Positions 38,961 to 51,484 of a stretch of DNA of 64,000 nucleotides are shown here, piece after piece. Under the pieces are notes generated by a model. The model made no database searches. It was given only the letters and a program-made list of their open reading frames with translations, and was not told the origin of the DNA. Source of the stretch: Microcebus murinus (Eukaryota; Chordata; Mammalia; Primates; Cheirogaleidae); NCBI RefSeq assembly GCF_040939455.1, contig NC_134109.1, positions 72,321,001 to 72,385,000 on the forward strand, written 5' to 3'. Made by a program: the position numbers and the translations under genes. Each line of letters opens with the position of its first letter. The stretch's first letter is position 1.

Positions 38961-40300
38961 TAGAAATATAGTTGGGATTAAGGGGTTAGCCCTTATGGCC
39001 TTCTTTGCAAATGCGGGTACACTGTTCAAGCACTCTATGCAGTATTGATATTGGTTTTGGACAGATCTACATTCTCCCAAGGATCCAGCATCTCTATGTG
39101 ATACAGTCCTTTGGGACAGTAAAATTGGAAATGCATGTCATACTCTAGAGGGCATACTGCACATTTCCACCCTTAATCCTGGGGAATTAGCCATTTTCCT
39201 TGTTCTGTGAGACTCAAAACTTGTGTTTTTATGCTCCTTGGATAAAGTACATCTCAACTTTTAAATTATTCCCTCGGGGCTTTTATTCCTACCTGACTTT
39301 CCCTGGCCTCCAGGGAAATGACTTTGTAGTTACAGCCCGCGGTGCTAGTTAGCTCATTGTTACATCAGGGCAGGAACTGATGTATACCAAAATATAGACG
39401 AGAAAGCCCTGTGCTGTGGATGGGGGAAGAGGCATCTTCTACCCCTTCCCCATAGTCCTCGACGCCACCAAGACTGGCACAGCGATGGGTAGGTGGAATG
39501 TTGTTAAAATATTTACATAAACCACTTTATTTTTGAGACAATGAGATGGATATAACGATGGGAATTATTATGTAAAAAGCTCAGAGACTGTGGTAAGAAG
39601 CAGAAAGCCTCATGCAAGGAAATGTCTTACGGGAAATGTGGTAATACGGTAGAGCAGATCTTATCCATGGAGTTGGTGGACAAACGGTTCCCTCTTTGGC
39701 TTGATTCCAACAGTTAAAGCATTTTAAACTCAGGGGTGAGAAGATACCTTGGTCATCTGATACTTACGAAATGAGCCATTCTTAAACAAGCTCAAAAAGA
39801 GAAGGTTGTTTTGGTTTATGGGTATTTAGATATTCCCAAGTCATTAAAATAAACTAAAATTTTGAATCCTACCACCCCTGAAAAGAAGTCAGGAAAAAAC
39901 CCCCAAGATCTTTGGTTACTTCTTATGATGGCTATTCAGGATGAGCCCTGGAAAGGGGGTGGGGGACAGGTGGGACCTGAGATGTTTCATTTTGAAGGGA
40001 CTGGAGTTGGTAGGAGTCACAACTTTGAAAATTAACAGAAAAACAAAGGAGAAACTTAAAAGCAAAGAGACTCTTGCTTGAAAGTAACGTGGGTTGGAAC
40101 AGGTATTTTAAAAAGAGAATTTCAGGAAACAAAATCAGGAGTCATGAAGCAGAGTCAGAAAAGATTAAATAAATTAATAAAAGAATTAGGTTTAGAGGTA
40201 TTTGACAATTTTTTTCAGTCATTTATTCATCTAAAAATCCATTTAATCATCCATTCATCTATTCATTTATCAAATAAACACATATTGAGGACCATACCTG
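38961..40300. other. Unassigned intergenic DNA
   Basis: Includes a GC-richer stretch at 39290-39480 with a small perfect inverted repeat, TTTCCCTGG/CCAGGGAAA, at 39298-39306 and 39310-39318. No gene or repeat family recognised apart from faint antisense L2-like text near 40240-40300. Confidence 0.35.
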
Positions 40301-40342
40301 AGTGCCTAAGGTAGCTGTGTGCTAACAGCTACCTTAGGCACT
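40301..40342. repeat. Perfect 18-bp inverted repeat (hairpin), 6-base loop
   Basis: AGTGCCTAAGGTAGCTGT at 40301-40318 and its exact reverse complement at 40325-40342, with GTGCTA between. The upstream text resembles an antisense L2 tail, so the palindrome probably arose by fold-back within it. Confidence 0.95.
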
Positions 40343-40431
40343 AAACAGATACATAAATTAGACATGTTCCATGACCTCAAGGGGCTTTGAGTTTCTGTTA
40401 TATTTTCATCAAAATACAAACTGAGGGCCGG

Positions 40432-40590
40432 GTGTGGTGGCACGCTCCTGGAGTCTCAGATACTTGGGAGGCTGAGGCAAGAGGATTGCTTGAGTCCAGG
40501 AGTTGGAGGTTGCAGTGAGCTATGATGATGCCACTGCACTCTAGCTAGGGTGACAAAGTGAGACCTTATCTCAAAATATACATGTATGTC
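40432..40590 (+). repeat. 7SL-derived Alu monomer (FLAM-like)
   Basis: GGGCCGGGTGTGGTGGCACG to GTGAGACCTTATCTC, then an A/T-rich tail. One arm only, with GGTTGCAGTGAGCTATGATG retained, as in free left monomers. GATGCCACTGCACTCTAGCT with AGGGTGACAAAG resembles strepsirrhine variants. Confidence 0.8.
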
Positions 40591-41009
40591 ATATATATAA
40601 ACTGAAAATTACTATATAATCAAACGTTTTACTGAAAGTGTAAAAAGAGTGCTACTCTGAAGGCACAGAAATATATTTCTATGGAGCTTGTTCATAGAAA
40701 ATTCATAGGAAATTTCAGACATTTTAGAAAGAAGGCCTTCTGAGAGTTGCTGGAGGATTTAATAATAGTGATTTATCAATAGTCACAAAGAAGTGTGGTG
40801 CTGGGAAGCACGTGGAGAGATGGTGGTGTTTAGAAGTCAGAGGCTCTCGTCTTCCTCTCCAAGCTATTTCTTAGATCTGTTCTTAGCTTTCCAGATCTAA
40901 GCATAGCAGTTGGAGTAGAGAAAAAAACCAGGTATTAAAGGCCAGTGTTTTGGAAATCACATTAAGATGATAGTTTCCTGATTGACCTTACTGCTTTGCA
41001 AAGGAAAAT
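40591..41009. other. Unassigned intergenic DNA
   Basis: No recognised feature. Confidence 0.3.
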
Positions 41010-41240
41010 AATAATAATTATTATTAAGTACAAGCTACATGCAAGGTATTTTTCTGAGCTTTATATGCATTAATTCATTAATCATTCCATTAATACCTTT
41101 GAGGTAGGTACTATTATCATCTCCATTTCACTGATGAGACACATTGAAGCAGAGAGAGGCAAATGAGTTTCCCAGGATTACACAGCTAATAAGGGATTCA
41201 GCTGTGGTTAGAACCAAGACACTAACACTTCATATCTGTT
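41010..41240 (+). repeat. MIR SINE
   Basis: Good MIR order: AGGTAGGTACTATTATCATC, CATTTCACTGATGAGACAC, 'GATTACACAGCTAATAAGGG', then 'GGTTAGAACCAAGACAC'. Confidence 0.8.
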
Positions 41241-42479
41241 TGTTATAAGGGAAATAAGCAGCAAATGATCCTTAAAAAATTCTCATATTGAGATTAGCCC
41301 TTCTCCGACCCTAATGTTTTCTTTTTGCCTAGTTTACTGTGGGAAAAAATGTATATGCAAAATCAATATTACTACATCTTAATACTTTCTGCTATTCTTC
41401 TATTTATGAGATTTGAGGTCCCTGGGACTTCATATATCTATGTATACGGTGGAAGTGCTTTTGTACACTCCCTTCTCACCATATCACAGAATAAGATAGG
41501 TGAGCTTGATATCTTAGGAATAGGAAAATCCAAGTTATTTCTTTTAGGTGTTGCATGTATCCACAATGCATATAGTCTATCATTGTTTCTCTACATCGTC
41601 ACCTACATCATTTTTAATGTACCTTTCTGGGATTTTTACTCTCGATTTACTTTTATTTTCATAGAATCATAGAATTTTAGAGCTAGAATATTCCTTAAAG
41701 TTCTAGTTAAAATCCTTTGTGTTGCTAGGAAGTAACTGTTGTAGAGGAAGGCTGAATGACCTTCTCAACATCACACATGCTCTTGTTTTCCCCCAAAGCA
41801 CTGATTCTCTCGAGGAGAGTTCACAGTTCACTCACCTACAAGGAGGGCCCCTGTACGCCTAGATATTTCCATAGGCATCCTCCAGACACTACATCCCTGC
41901 AGATTAAGAATAGGAGTTCACTAGAAGTTATTAAAAGAGGAGTAGCCTCGCATGCAGAAACTTGGGAAGAGTAGGTGAGTGGATGTAAGATAAAATAAAA
42001 ACTTCTTAACCCACTTATCTATCTGCTCCAAGGGTAAGCACTTGTTTGGAATCAATATCCCCTGCTAAATGGCAGCCCTAGAAAGAAATTCCCTAACTCA
42101 GTCCCCGTGGATGGCTTATCTCCCCTAAGAGTTACCCACAAACATCATTCCTTGCTCTGGGTTTTCCTGGCACAATTCCCAGCCTTTCTTAGAGTGTGAC
42201 AGGGCACACCTAAATACGTATAGTAGATTCAGCCAAATTTTAATAAAGGACCTGGAATGTGTTGGATGAATCTCATTTTAGACACAGAAGAAATAAAGAC
42301 ATTTTTTTAAAAGACCATTACAGAGCTCAATTTCCAGCTGCCTTTAGTAGTATGATAATAACAACATTACAATCACCATTAAATTTTGCCAGTTGCATCT
42401 TGTAAATATTTTCTAAACTATGCATTTCTCTAAATAGTTATTGCTGTATCTTTAGTTTAAGCGACATAGTTTTTTCCTA
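41241..42479. other. Unassigned intergenic DNA upstream of OR4M1
   Basis: The stretch AGAATCATAGAATTTTAGAG near 41661 and the following 100 bases look like an ancient SINE/LINE tail. A donor-like GTAG|GTGAGT lies at 41971-41980, about 3.9 kb before the OR4M1 coding exon. Nothing firmer. Confidence 0.3.
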
Positions 42480-43080
42480 TAATCTTGTCTCGCTCATATT
42501 TATTCACATAGTAGCCAGGGTGATATTTCTAAGTTGAAAATCCTATTAAACTATTCCCTGGGTTTTATTTTAAAATATATTAGAAGCCATTAAAATCCAA
42601 TTGTCTTATTGTGCACTAAATTATGCTGTCTTTGACTATCTCTTTATTCTGTTGTTGTGCCTTTCCTAAGTGTAGGTCTCCTACAGTTCCTAGAAACTCT
42701 TACTTGCCACAGGGCCTTTGCATTTGCTGTTCTCTGTCTCTAAAATGCTTTCCTCCAAACTTTCAAAGTTAGTGAAATGCCACCAATTCAGAGAGAAGCT
42801 TTTCTGAAACACTCCGTCACTACACACCACCCTTCCACCCCAATTTTCTTTCTATACTAATCTCTTTTTTTCCTACTTGTCTCTTATTACTAGTGGTAAT
42901 TATTTTGTTTTACTTATTTATATTTTATTTGTTTATTATTTGCTTGTTTACTTGTCTGTTTATATTTCTGGAATGGAAGTTTAATGAGGCAGAAATAATC
43001 TTCCTGTTCATTATTATAGTCTCAGCAGTTAGTACATAGCAGATATTCCATAAATATTTGTTGAATAAACAAATGAACAA
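42480..43080 (+). repeat. L2 LINE 3' region
   Basis: Long L2 match: GCCACAGGGCCTTTGCATTT, then 'TGAGGCAGAAATAATCTTCC', then CATAAATATTTGTTGAATAA at the end. Confidence 0.75.
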
Positions 43081-43278
43081 TTTATAGAAGTGACACAGAA
43101 GCTATATATTTGAGGCAGAGCCTTTAATATCATGTGTAGAGAGCTTTCTTTTGACATGTGTTAAATGACAAACGTGGCCAGCTAGAATTGTGTGTTTTAT
43201 GGTATTTCAGGCCATGGTGTCAAGTTAATGTAGGGAAAATATGTATTGGTCCTTCACTGAGGAAGTGGCATTGCTTAG

Positions 43279-43279
<1 letters not shown>

Positions 43280-43316
<37 letters not shown>
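43280..43316. repeat. (GT)n microsatellite
   Basis: About 18 GT dinucleotides. Confidence 0.95.
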
Positions 43317-43318
<2 letters not shown>

Positions 43319-44035
43319 TGTGAGTAGCGCTGGGCACTGCTAGCTGGGGGAATAAGTTTGACTGGCTGTCTGACGATGGATTGAGATGATCCAGTAAAAC
43401 GTCTCTTTCCAACTTGATGGTTGTGAGGAGTGGAGGAAAGAGAAAGGCTGAATGCTCTGCATTATTTTCATAAATACATGAGGTTAGTTTTGGTTCTTAA
43501 TGCAAAGTATATATCATTATTATCAAATTTTATTTCAAATCTTGAACATTGAGATAAAAAAGAAAATCTCTTTGACACTTTCTGGTAAAATGACCCTTTG
43601 TATTCCATAATGCCTGATATGTATTTGTTTTTCCAAGACAACACTCAGTTGCCTCAATTCATTCGTTCTAGATTAGTGCCATTTTCTGCTTCCTCTTTGG
43701 TGGGATAGGTACAGAATAGAACAGAAGAGAAAGGAGCGACTTGTATGACAATAATCAGAATCATCATATCGCTGTCTTCCATGGAAATAGAGAGAAAAGC
43801 TTAGGGTCTTATGATAGTATTTACTACTTTGAAATATTCATCTCCTTTTAATAAGGAAGATAATTATTCAATTAAGAACAAATAACCTAGTCACTTCCAT
43901 CTGTTCAAACGCTATATAACAAAATGTACAAATGAATTTAGTAATCATAATATTTTAAACGCTCTTGGTAGAGGTTTTTTCAATTGTTGAAAACTCAGAG
44001 TTTACTCATCAGTGAATGTAATGAGTTAGTATGCT
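43317..44035. other. Unassigned intergenic DNA
   Basis: AT-rich; no feature recognised. Confidence 0.3.
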
Positions 44036-44212
44036 GCAGGGGGGAGGAGGGAGGAGGGGATGGGTATATACATACATAGTGAGTATGATGCGCACCATCT
44101 GGGGGATGGACACGTTTGAAGCTCTGCCTTGAGGGGGGAGGGGAGACAAGGACAATGTATGTAACCTTAACGATTGTACCCCCATAATATTCTGAAATGA
44201 AAAAAAAAATTT
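44036..44212 (+). mobile_element. LINE-1 3' end, 5'-truncated
   Basis: GCGCACCATCTGGGGGATGG, GGGGGGAGGGGAGACAAGG, then GTACCCCCATAATATTCTGA and an A-tail: the same L1 3' UTR as at 15 kb and 26.6 kb, truncated to about 170 bases. It appears little diverged, so fairly recent. Confidence 0.85.
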
Positions 44213-45896
44213 AAAAACATATTATGTACTTACTGTGTTGTTATGAAGGCTATGGGATGATGCCTTCTCCAGATAAGTACAGTAAAACCATTGCTTTCTG
44301 GAGTCTTAGGAAATATGTTATTCTGGATAGCTAAGTTTTTAAGAAAATTAAGTATTGAAAACTGGCAGCATTATCTTTCTTTTGATTAAACTCTTTCTAA
44401 ACCAAATTTTAAATCTCCCTATGTTACTAAATATGATTTTTTTTCTTTTTTCTTTCTTTTTCTTTTTTTCATCCTAAGGGTGCAAATGGAAAGGAAACTA
44501 AATATGATTAATCAACTCACTGAGGCCCACACTGGGCAATTCATGGGCATAGAGATATTTGCCTCTTTTTCTAAATAGCCCCACACTTCTGACTTTCTGA
44601 ATGTTTCTGTATTTCTGCCTATTTTCTTGCTATTAGATTCCTGGACAACACTGGTTTTTTCTTGACACGTCTACTAGTAATAAGCCAACACTTCTTCTTA
44701 ATACAATGTTCTATAACATATTGGAAGTCATACGTCTATGTTTATTAAAATCATGTACAAATTGAGCCAGTAGGTTCCAAGGAAGCAACATTCTGTTTCT
44801 TTAGTCAAAAGCATGCACAGCATCCACACATGCCTGGACACTGTCACATCTATTTGATTTTATAGATCCTTAACTTTTTTTGTTTTTTTATATTTGATTT
44901 TTTAAAGCATCACTGAGGAGAGGCAATATTATAAAATATCACATCAGTAGAAAACAAGCAACTCTCTTGTATTTACTATTGGTTACAATAAATACTTACT
45001 TTGGTATGGCAGTTTTTAACTTTACTTAAAAGAGGAAGCATGTTTGGTAAAGTGAATGATTATTTCCTTTTTATTGTACAGGTCTTGTCCTATCTAGCAG
45101 CTTCAGGTTCAATACTGGATCTTAAGCAAAATTTTAGAAATAATCTTATTCCCACTGTCTCTTTGAAATGGCAGAATCAATCAGTATAGGGTCAGCTTGG
45201 GTAGCAAGCATACCCATTTCTTAGATCACTATACCTTTTTCCTACTTTGCTGATAGGGTGGGGAAACTTCTTGGTCAGGGTAATATTGGGTATTGAGGGA
45301 TCTGGTCACAGCCAGAAAATTTATTTTTATGTAGGGCCCTGCATTGCTCTTTACTGTGGCTGGTGTTACTTATTACCAAGGATTAAACTATAAAAGTTTT
45401 GATTATGGAAATATAATGCCTATTCACGATTCATGAAGCCTTGAGATCTCTTTTATAGATTACAATGAAATACTGCCACACAAACATATGTGTCAGACTG
45501 CAAGTTTCTGAGATTTCCCAACCAAAAGTGATCTAGGAAAAACAGGTTTCATTTCTGATTGCCAGTCTAAAATTTGGCTAAACTCAAAAATAGCTGCATA
45601 TATTGCTTACTAATGTAGATGTTTGGGGGAAGGATTAGTGCATTGTCAAGTTTCATACAAAATAGGATCTTATGACATTAACAAGCTGAGATTTGGGTTT
45701 CAGATATATGCCACATTTTATATGTTTTAATATTTCTAATTTTTAGGGTCATCACTCTCTTCCTATCTTGGTTTTTCACATATAAAATGTGGTGATCAAA
45801 TGTATCTGTATGCATTCTTAATGATAGGGAACAGATAACAATTTTGAAAGCAGTGATATAACCCAAGTTAAATACTACTTGGAATAATTATAACTT
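44213..45896. other. Unassigned intergenic DNA upstream of OR4M1
   Basis: AT-rich, including a T-rich tract at 44440-44470. No repeat named. Promoter and leader exon of OR4M1 not located. Confidence 0.3.
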
Positions 45897-45911
45897 CTTT
45901 ATTTTTCATAG
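45897..45911 (+). promoter_or_regulatory. Splice acceptor of OR4M1 coding exon
   Basis: TTTATTTTTCATAG, with AG at 45910-45911, 29 bases before the ATG. Confidence 0.5.
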
Positions 45912-45940
45912 CAATATTATGAAAAGAGTTAATTGAAGAA

Positions 45941-46882
45941 ATGGAACCTGCAAACTACACCATGGTGACAGAATTTATTCTCACTGGTCTATCCCAAACA
46001 CGGGAGGTGCAACTGGTCCTATTTGTTATATTTTTATCCTTTTATTTGTTCATTCTTCCAGGGAATATCCTTATCATTTGCACCATCAGGCTTGACCCCC
46101 ATCTGACTTCTCCCATGTATTTCCTGTTGGCTAATCTGGCCTTCCTCGATATTTGGTACTCCTCCATCACGGCCCCTAAAATGCTGGTAGACTTCTTTGT
46201 GGAGAGGAAGATAATTTCCTTTGGAGGATGCATCGCACAACTTTTCTTCTTGCACTTTGTTGGGGCTTCGGAGATGTTCCTGCTCACAGTGATGGCCTTT
46301 GACCGCTATGCTGCTATCTGCCGCCCCCTCCACTATGCTACCATCATGAATCGACGTCTCTGCTGTATCCTGGTGGCTCTCTCCTGGATGGGGGGCTTCA
46401 TTCATTCTATAATACAGGTGGCTCTCATTGTTCGACTTCCCTTCTGTGGCCCCAATGAGTTAGACAGTTACTTCTGTGACATCACACAGGTTGTCCGGAT
46501 TGCCTGTGCCAACACCTTCCCGGAGGAGTTAGTGATGATCTTTAGCAGCGGTCTGATCTCCGTGGTGTGCTTCATTGCTCTGTTAATGTCCTATGCCTTC
46601 CTTCTGGCCATGCTCAAGAAACACTCAGGCTCAGGTGAGAGTACCAACAGGGCCATGTCCACCTGCTATTCCCATATCACCATTGTGGTGCTAATGTTTG
46701 GACCATCCATCTACATTTATGCTCGGCCATTTGACTCTTTTTCCCTTGATAAAGTGGTGTCTGTGTTCCATACTGTAATATTCCCTTTACTTAATCCTAT
46801 CATCTACACATTGCGAAACAAGGAAGTAAAGACAGCCATGAGGAAGTTGGTCAACAGGTATATCTTATGTAAAGAGAAGTGA
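45941..46882 (+). CDS. OR4M1: Odorant receptor 4M1
   Basis: Intact odorant receptor, 313 residues, starting at an ATG in GAAATGG context. It has an NYT sequon (5-7), LPGN in helix 1 (39-42), [20 protein letters not shown] (56-75), Cys97 and Cys179, [10 protein letters not shown] (118-127), RAMSTCYSH (237-245), [12 protein letters not shown] (253-264) and [12 protein letters not shown] (282-293). It is close, from memory, to human OR4M1 along its whole length, including the [20 protein letters not shown] loop and the ILCKEK end (human ILCEEK as I recall), which makes the assignment firm. No decay is visible. The neighbours OR4H-type and OR4N2 are 17.6 kb and 12.8 kb away. The long minus-strand frame opposite it is a shadow of its codon pattern. 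Confidence 0.95.
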   Translation: MEPANYTMVTEFILTGLSQTREVQLVLFVIFLSFYLFILPGNILIICTIRLDPHLTSPMYFLLANLAFLDIWYSSITAPKMLVDFFVERKIISFGGCIAQLFFLHFVGASEMFLLTVMAFDRYAAICRPLHYATIMNRRLCCILVALSWMGGFIHSIIQVALIVRLPFCGPNELDSYFCDITQVVRIACANTFPEELVMIFSSGLISVVCFIALLMSYAFLLAMLKKHSGSGESTNRAMSTCYSHITIVVLMFGPSIYIYARPFDSFSLDKVVSVFHTVIFPLLNPIIYTLRNKEVKTAMRKLVNRYILCKEK

Positions 46883-48982
46883 AAGATATATATTATATTT
46901 TATAATTCTCTTGAGGAGCATTGCCCTAAAGTAGGAAGAATTTGAAGTCGTAATAATGCTATGTTCACTTCCTTTCATCTGTGTTTTTAAAATTTCACTA
47001 TGATTTTCCTCTATTCTACTTTATAGGAAAAAGAAAAACAACAAAGGCATTAAGATGAAAATAAATTTACTTGTACCCACCCTGAAATTTCTGGCAGATC
47101 ATTATCAGAATTTGAAATATAATAATGGTCTGATAAAACACATTTTCACTGGTTATTCATTGAATAACTACCCTGGAGAGGCTCTGGCTGTATCTCAGGA
47201 TAATGTATTGAGAAATAAAAAAAAAATAAGACCTAGGAGACATGTTCATTATAGATATGAAGTGGCTAGCATATAAATGCAACTAGCTTCAAATTAGCAA
47301 ATTAAATGTTGTCATATTTCAATGTTAGCCCAGTGGGATGGTGTTTGGTAAATCATCTTCCTGGGCCTGGAAAAACAGATTATTCATTTGTCCTTTATCT
47401 CTTTCTCTTCCTAGAGTTAATGATGGAAACCGAGGATTCATTATACAAGATATTACAACTAGTATTTCAGGTGGTAGGCATTTAGTAGTATTGGTGACAG
47501 AACTCAAGATTTTTTTCACATTATGGAAACAATTTTTATGAATTCAGAGCAGAGATTAGTTCAGTTGCTACATGAAATTCCTCTTGTTCCAGATGAAGCC
47601 TCCAACCAACTAGTGGTTTTCATAGACAATCTCTGCTTACATCCTTTAGAGTGAAAGCAGGCATGAGAGGAAAGGGTTCTAAATTGACTTGGGTTGATAG
47701 GCATCTAGCCGTCTAGCAACAAACAGTAAGGCAAGCTAGTGTAGGAGAAGTACTACATTTAAATAACCCAATATCCTCAGCAGTCAAATACCAATAGTTT
47801 TTTAAAAAACTATTATCTCCTTTGCCACTTGTATGTTTTCTGTATTTGCTAATTCTGCCTCTAATGTTAAATTAGTAAGGTGTTGATTTTGTTAGCACTT
47901 AAAGTCAGAGTTCTTTCCCAATGACCATTTTTTTTTTAGTGCACATGGAAGGGACCTAGATATATTGATTCCTATGATCCTCTAATGAATTATTTATTAG
48001 AGATTAAATTCCTATTTCCTGACACTAAGAACTCAATCAATTACCATGTTTCAGACTGTAAAAGGTAGATTAGAATGTTTGAATTCATAGGAAATGTTTA
48101 TTTGTTAATACTCAAATTTAAGTTTTCAGTTTCAAAACTAGGGAGTCTTTCCACCAAAGGGTGAGAACACTTTGTGTGCATTGAGTGTTTTAGTCTTATA
48201 TTTTATTTTATGATGGAATATTACTAGACTTTGAGGCAAATAGATTCTTGTCAACATCAGGAATGAATATATATAAATAAATGGTAAAAGTAATCTCAGA
48301 GTTACTATTTGTCTACAGAGATTCTATTTATTAATTGAGGACGTGATTCATGCTAGTCCTGGTGTACCTCAGGTACACAGGATGGAATGATGGAACATAA
48401 TGTTTGGGAAATTTTCCCTATGATGACCTTCTTCCATCTCCAATGCTATGTGACTTCTCTACTAAGAACCCAAAGACCCAAATTCAAGTTATGATTCTTG
48501 AATTTTGGGTTGACTTGGAAATGAATAAAATAGTAGACTTTTCTAATGTTTTGTAACATAGCATAAAAATATAAAGTAAAAAAGACATATATATATATGT
48601 ACACACACCTAATAAAAATGATATATTATGTTTCTAGTCATTATATTACCTTATTGTCATTTCTCCATATGCAAACCAGCAAGATTTCTATTCATTTTGT
48701 CACTTATCCATCATCTAAATAGGATTCATATTCTTAGGAAAGAGACCACTGACTTGGTATGCTCTTCAACTACCAGTACACTACCACCACAGAGGATATT
48801 TGTTCAAAATATTGAAGTGAGGTATAAGAAAGAAAAAAAGCATAAAAATAGTAGCATGATATTTAATTGCTTACTTAGAAATATTATCTGAAATTATAAA
48901 CTAATATTAGTGGAGAAATGGAGAACATTTTTCCAACTAGTAAGTAGTAATGCAGCCTGATTCATGGAGGACGTGATTGGAA
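46883..48982. other. OR4M1 3' flank and unassigned DNA
   Basis: About 2.1 kb of AT-rich sequence with a short TA/CA run near 48587-48607. No gene or repeat family recognised. Confidence 0.3.
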
Positions 48983-49275
48983 TGAGGACTGGGCAATTTC
49001 ACTGGCCCACCCCACCATGGGACATTTGGCGATGCCTGGAGACCATTTGGCGATGCCTGTGACCATTTTTGCTGGTCACAACTAGGGATTGTGGGCATGG
49101 GGGAGGGGAGGGAGTAAAAACAAACAAACAAATAAACAGCTAGGGGTTTCTATTAGCAGCTTGTATAGTTAAACATCCTACAAGGCACTGGACAGCCTCC
49201 TCCCCCTACCCCATCCTCACACTGACAAACTATCTGGCTGAAAAATGTCAGTTGTGTCAAGGTGGAAGAAATCTG
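48983..49275 (+). repeat. MER5A-like hAT DNA transposon
   Basis: GACATTTGGCGATGCCTGGA, TTTTTGCTGGTCACAACTAG, AACATCCTACAAGGCACTGG, then 'CTGAAAAATGTCAGTTGTGTC' follow the MER5A order. A 20-bp tandem duplication (49021-49040 and 49041-49060) lies inside it. Confidence 0.7.
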
Positions 49276-49939
49276 TCAGGCTGAGAAACACAAATTCAAT
49301 AATGAGAAGGGATAAGGCAGGCTTATATAGGAGAAGATGGCATTAAACAGCCTCATACACAATCTTGTCACCTGCAGTACTACATTCAAATAACGCAGTA
49401 TCCTCAGAAGTCAAATATCAAATTTGCCTTGTAACTTGTTTATCCCACATAACTCTTTCATATTTCTTCTCAGTTACTTCTAACGTCTTTTAATTTTTTT
49501 TGTCTTTTCTATTTCTACTTCTTTCCAAATCTGATGCTGAGCTTCCATTTTTAAAATTAGCTGTATCTAGACTGAATGAATTATCTTTAGCCCAACATTG
49601 TGATTATACTTTCAATTATACATGGACTTGTGTGAGATCTTAGAACCCATGTTGCATTCATCTGGTGTTCTTTTTTTTTTTCTAATCTCGATATTAACAT
49701 GGATTTTACTATTACATCTGGCAAAAAACCCAACCTTATCATCTAAACAAAATTAAAGTTCTCCTGTTTTTTAATTATTAAAATACACACACCTATAAAA
49801 GTTCATTAAAAGTTTAAAATGTATGAGTATATAAGGAAAAAACCCTAAATACCACTGGCATTCTTTTTCTCAGGGATTTGGGGGTTTCCTTTAACAAGTG
49901 TTATGAAGTCTCACCACCCTGCCCACTGGAGGCAGGCTG
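49276..49939. other. Unassigned intergenic DNA
   Basis: AT-rich with T-runs; nothing recognised. Confidence 0.3.
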
Positions 49940-50234
49940 ATTGTCCTAGCATGCATTACTCTGTAATGCAACCCATGTCATTAAGTAAGTGGTGGCGAGG
50001 GTAGGGCACAAGCTACAAAATTCTTCAGACAGATAAGCGTAGCCCTCAGATTTTATATCCAGTAAAACTGGCATTCAAACAAAAAAAAGCTACAGATAGT
50101 TTTAAATAGGCAACAAAAATCTGAGAATGTTGTTTGCAAGACCTTTTTTGAAGAAATCACCAGAAAACAAACTTCAGTCAACCATGTGAAGACAAAAAAC
50201 CTAAGACAAAAGTCTGGGTACTAAATATATTTTA
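49940..50234 (+). repeat. HAL1-like LINE fragment, left of MER2
   Basis: The order ATTCTTCAGACAGATAAGCG, 'AGATTTTATATCCAGTAAAAC', then AAATCACCAGAAAACAAAC resembles the HAL1/L1M ORF1 end and 3' UTR. Similar text seems to resume after the DNA transposon at 50791. Confidence 0.4.
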
Positions 50235-50788
50235 CAGTAATCCCCCCTTATTTGCAGAAGATGCATCCCAAGACCCTCAGTGGATGCCTGAAACTGCAGG
50301 TACCACCAAACCCTATATATATTATGTTTTTTTCCTATACAAACATACCTATGATAAAGTTAAATTTATAAATTAGACATAGTAAGAGATTAAAAATAAT
50401 AGCTAATAGTAAAACAGAACAACACTAACAATATGCCAGCATCACTACTCTTGCAGTTTGGAGTAATTATTAAGTAATATAAGATTTACTTGAATGCAAG
50501 GACTGTGATATCGTGACAGTTGATCTAATAACCCAGACGGCCACTCAGTGAGTAATGGGCAGGTAACATGTACAATGTGGACAAAGGGATAAATCACGTC
50601 CCTGGCAGGACAGAGCAGGGCAGGTCGAGATTTCATCGAGCTACTCTGAATGGCATGCAATTTAAAATTTGTGAATTGTTTATTGCTGGAATTTTTTATT
50701 TTAGTATTTTCTAATATTTTCTAACAGCAGTTGATCATGAGTAACTGAAGGTGCAGAAAGCAAACCTGTGAATAAAGGGGAACTACTG
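50235..50788 (+). mobile_element. MER2-like Tigger (TcMar) DNA transposon
   Basis: Terminal inverted repeats: left CAGTAATCCCCCCTTATTTG, right ending AATAAAGGGGAACTACTG. A TA dinucleotide flanks both ends (50233-50234 and 50789-50790), as expected for this superfamily. Left interior (AAGACCCTCAGTGGATGCCT, CCTATGATAAAGTTAAATTT) matches MER2. Non-autonomous, no transposase frame. Confidence 0.85.
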
Positions 50789-50790
50789 TA

Positions 50791-51260
50791 TTTAATATAA
50801 TATTAAGTTATTAAATGATATGAAACCATAAGCTTCAGCCCAAAACTAATGTGAGGATTCTCATGGCAGAGCTGTATGACGTGCTGTATGCTACAACAAT
50901 ACAGAAACCATAGAACTGCTCTCTGTTTCCATCCAGCAGCACATTAGACAGATTTCCTGCACCTCTCACTAAGAACAAATCAGATGTTGGATAAATATCT
51001 TTTGAAATATTTTGATAAGCTGGCAAAACCCCCCAAACATTATGGAAATCGAGAGTCCAAAAATCAAATAAAATAGAGAACCCAGAGAAATAGATGAAGA
51101 GAAACCAGCTTTTACTGTGAAGATTTGTGTTCTGTTTACAAGCCCACAAGGATAGGAGATGGGGTTACAGAAGAATAGGAGACAAAAACCAGAACGCAAC
51201 CAGTGATAAGTTCATCCAGTGATACATTCCCAAACTGGCTGAGATCCTAAAGGGTATAGT
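50791..51260 (+). repeat. HAL1-like LINE fragment, right of MER2
   Basis: Decayed, with CAAATCAGATGTTGGATAAA and GAACCCAGAGAAATAGATGA; likely continues the fragment at 49940-50234. Family call is tentative. Confidence 0.35.
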
Positions 51261-51484
51261 CTCAGGGTAGTGGTGAGATAGGTTTTTTTGTTTTTTGTTT
51301 TTTTTAAAATCTACCATTCAAAAGACGCAAGAGACAAAAGGAAATTTAATGAACCACAAGTGGGCTAACACATATTTTTTGATTTTGAGTTTCACTAGGA
51401 GCTGGTATTTTGTTCAGTTTCTGGTTCCAGTGTTGTAATGCCTCCTGACAGAAGGGGGCACCAACATCCTCTGGAGGGTCTTAT

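Noticed and set aside
39298..39318. TTTCCCTGG/CCAGGGAAA palindrome as an EBF (Olf-1) site
   Set aside because: The half-sites are too far apart for the usual EBF spacing, and it is not near an OR start.
41325..41672. 115-codon hydrophobic frame that could suggest a membrane protein
   Set aside because: It starts at TTG, not ATG, and its hydrophobicity follows from T-rich DNA; no OR motif (PMY, DRY, NPxIY) is present.
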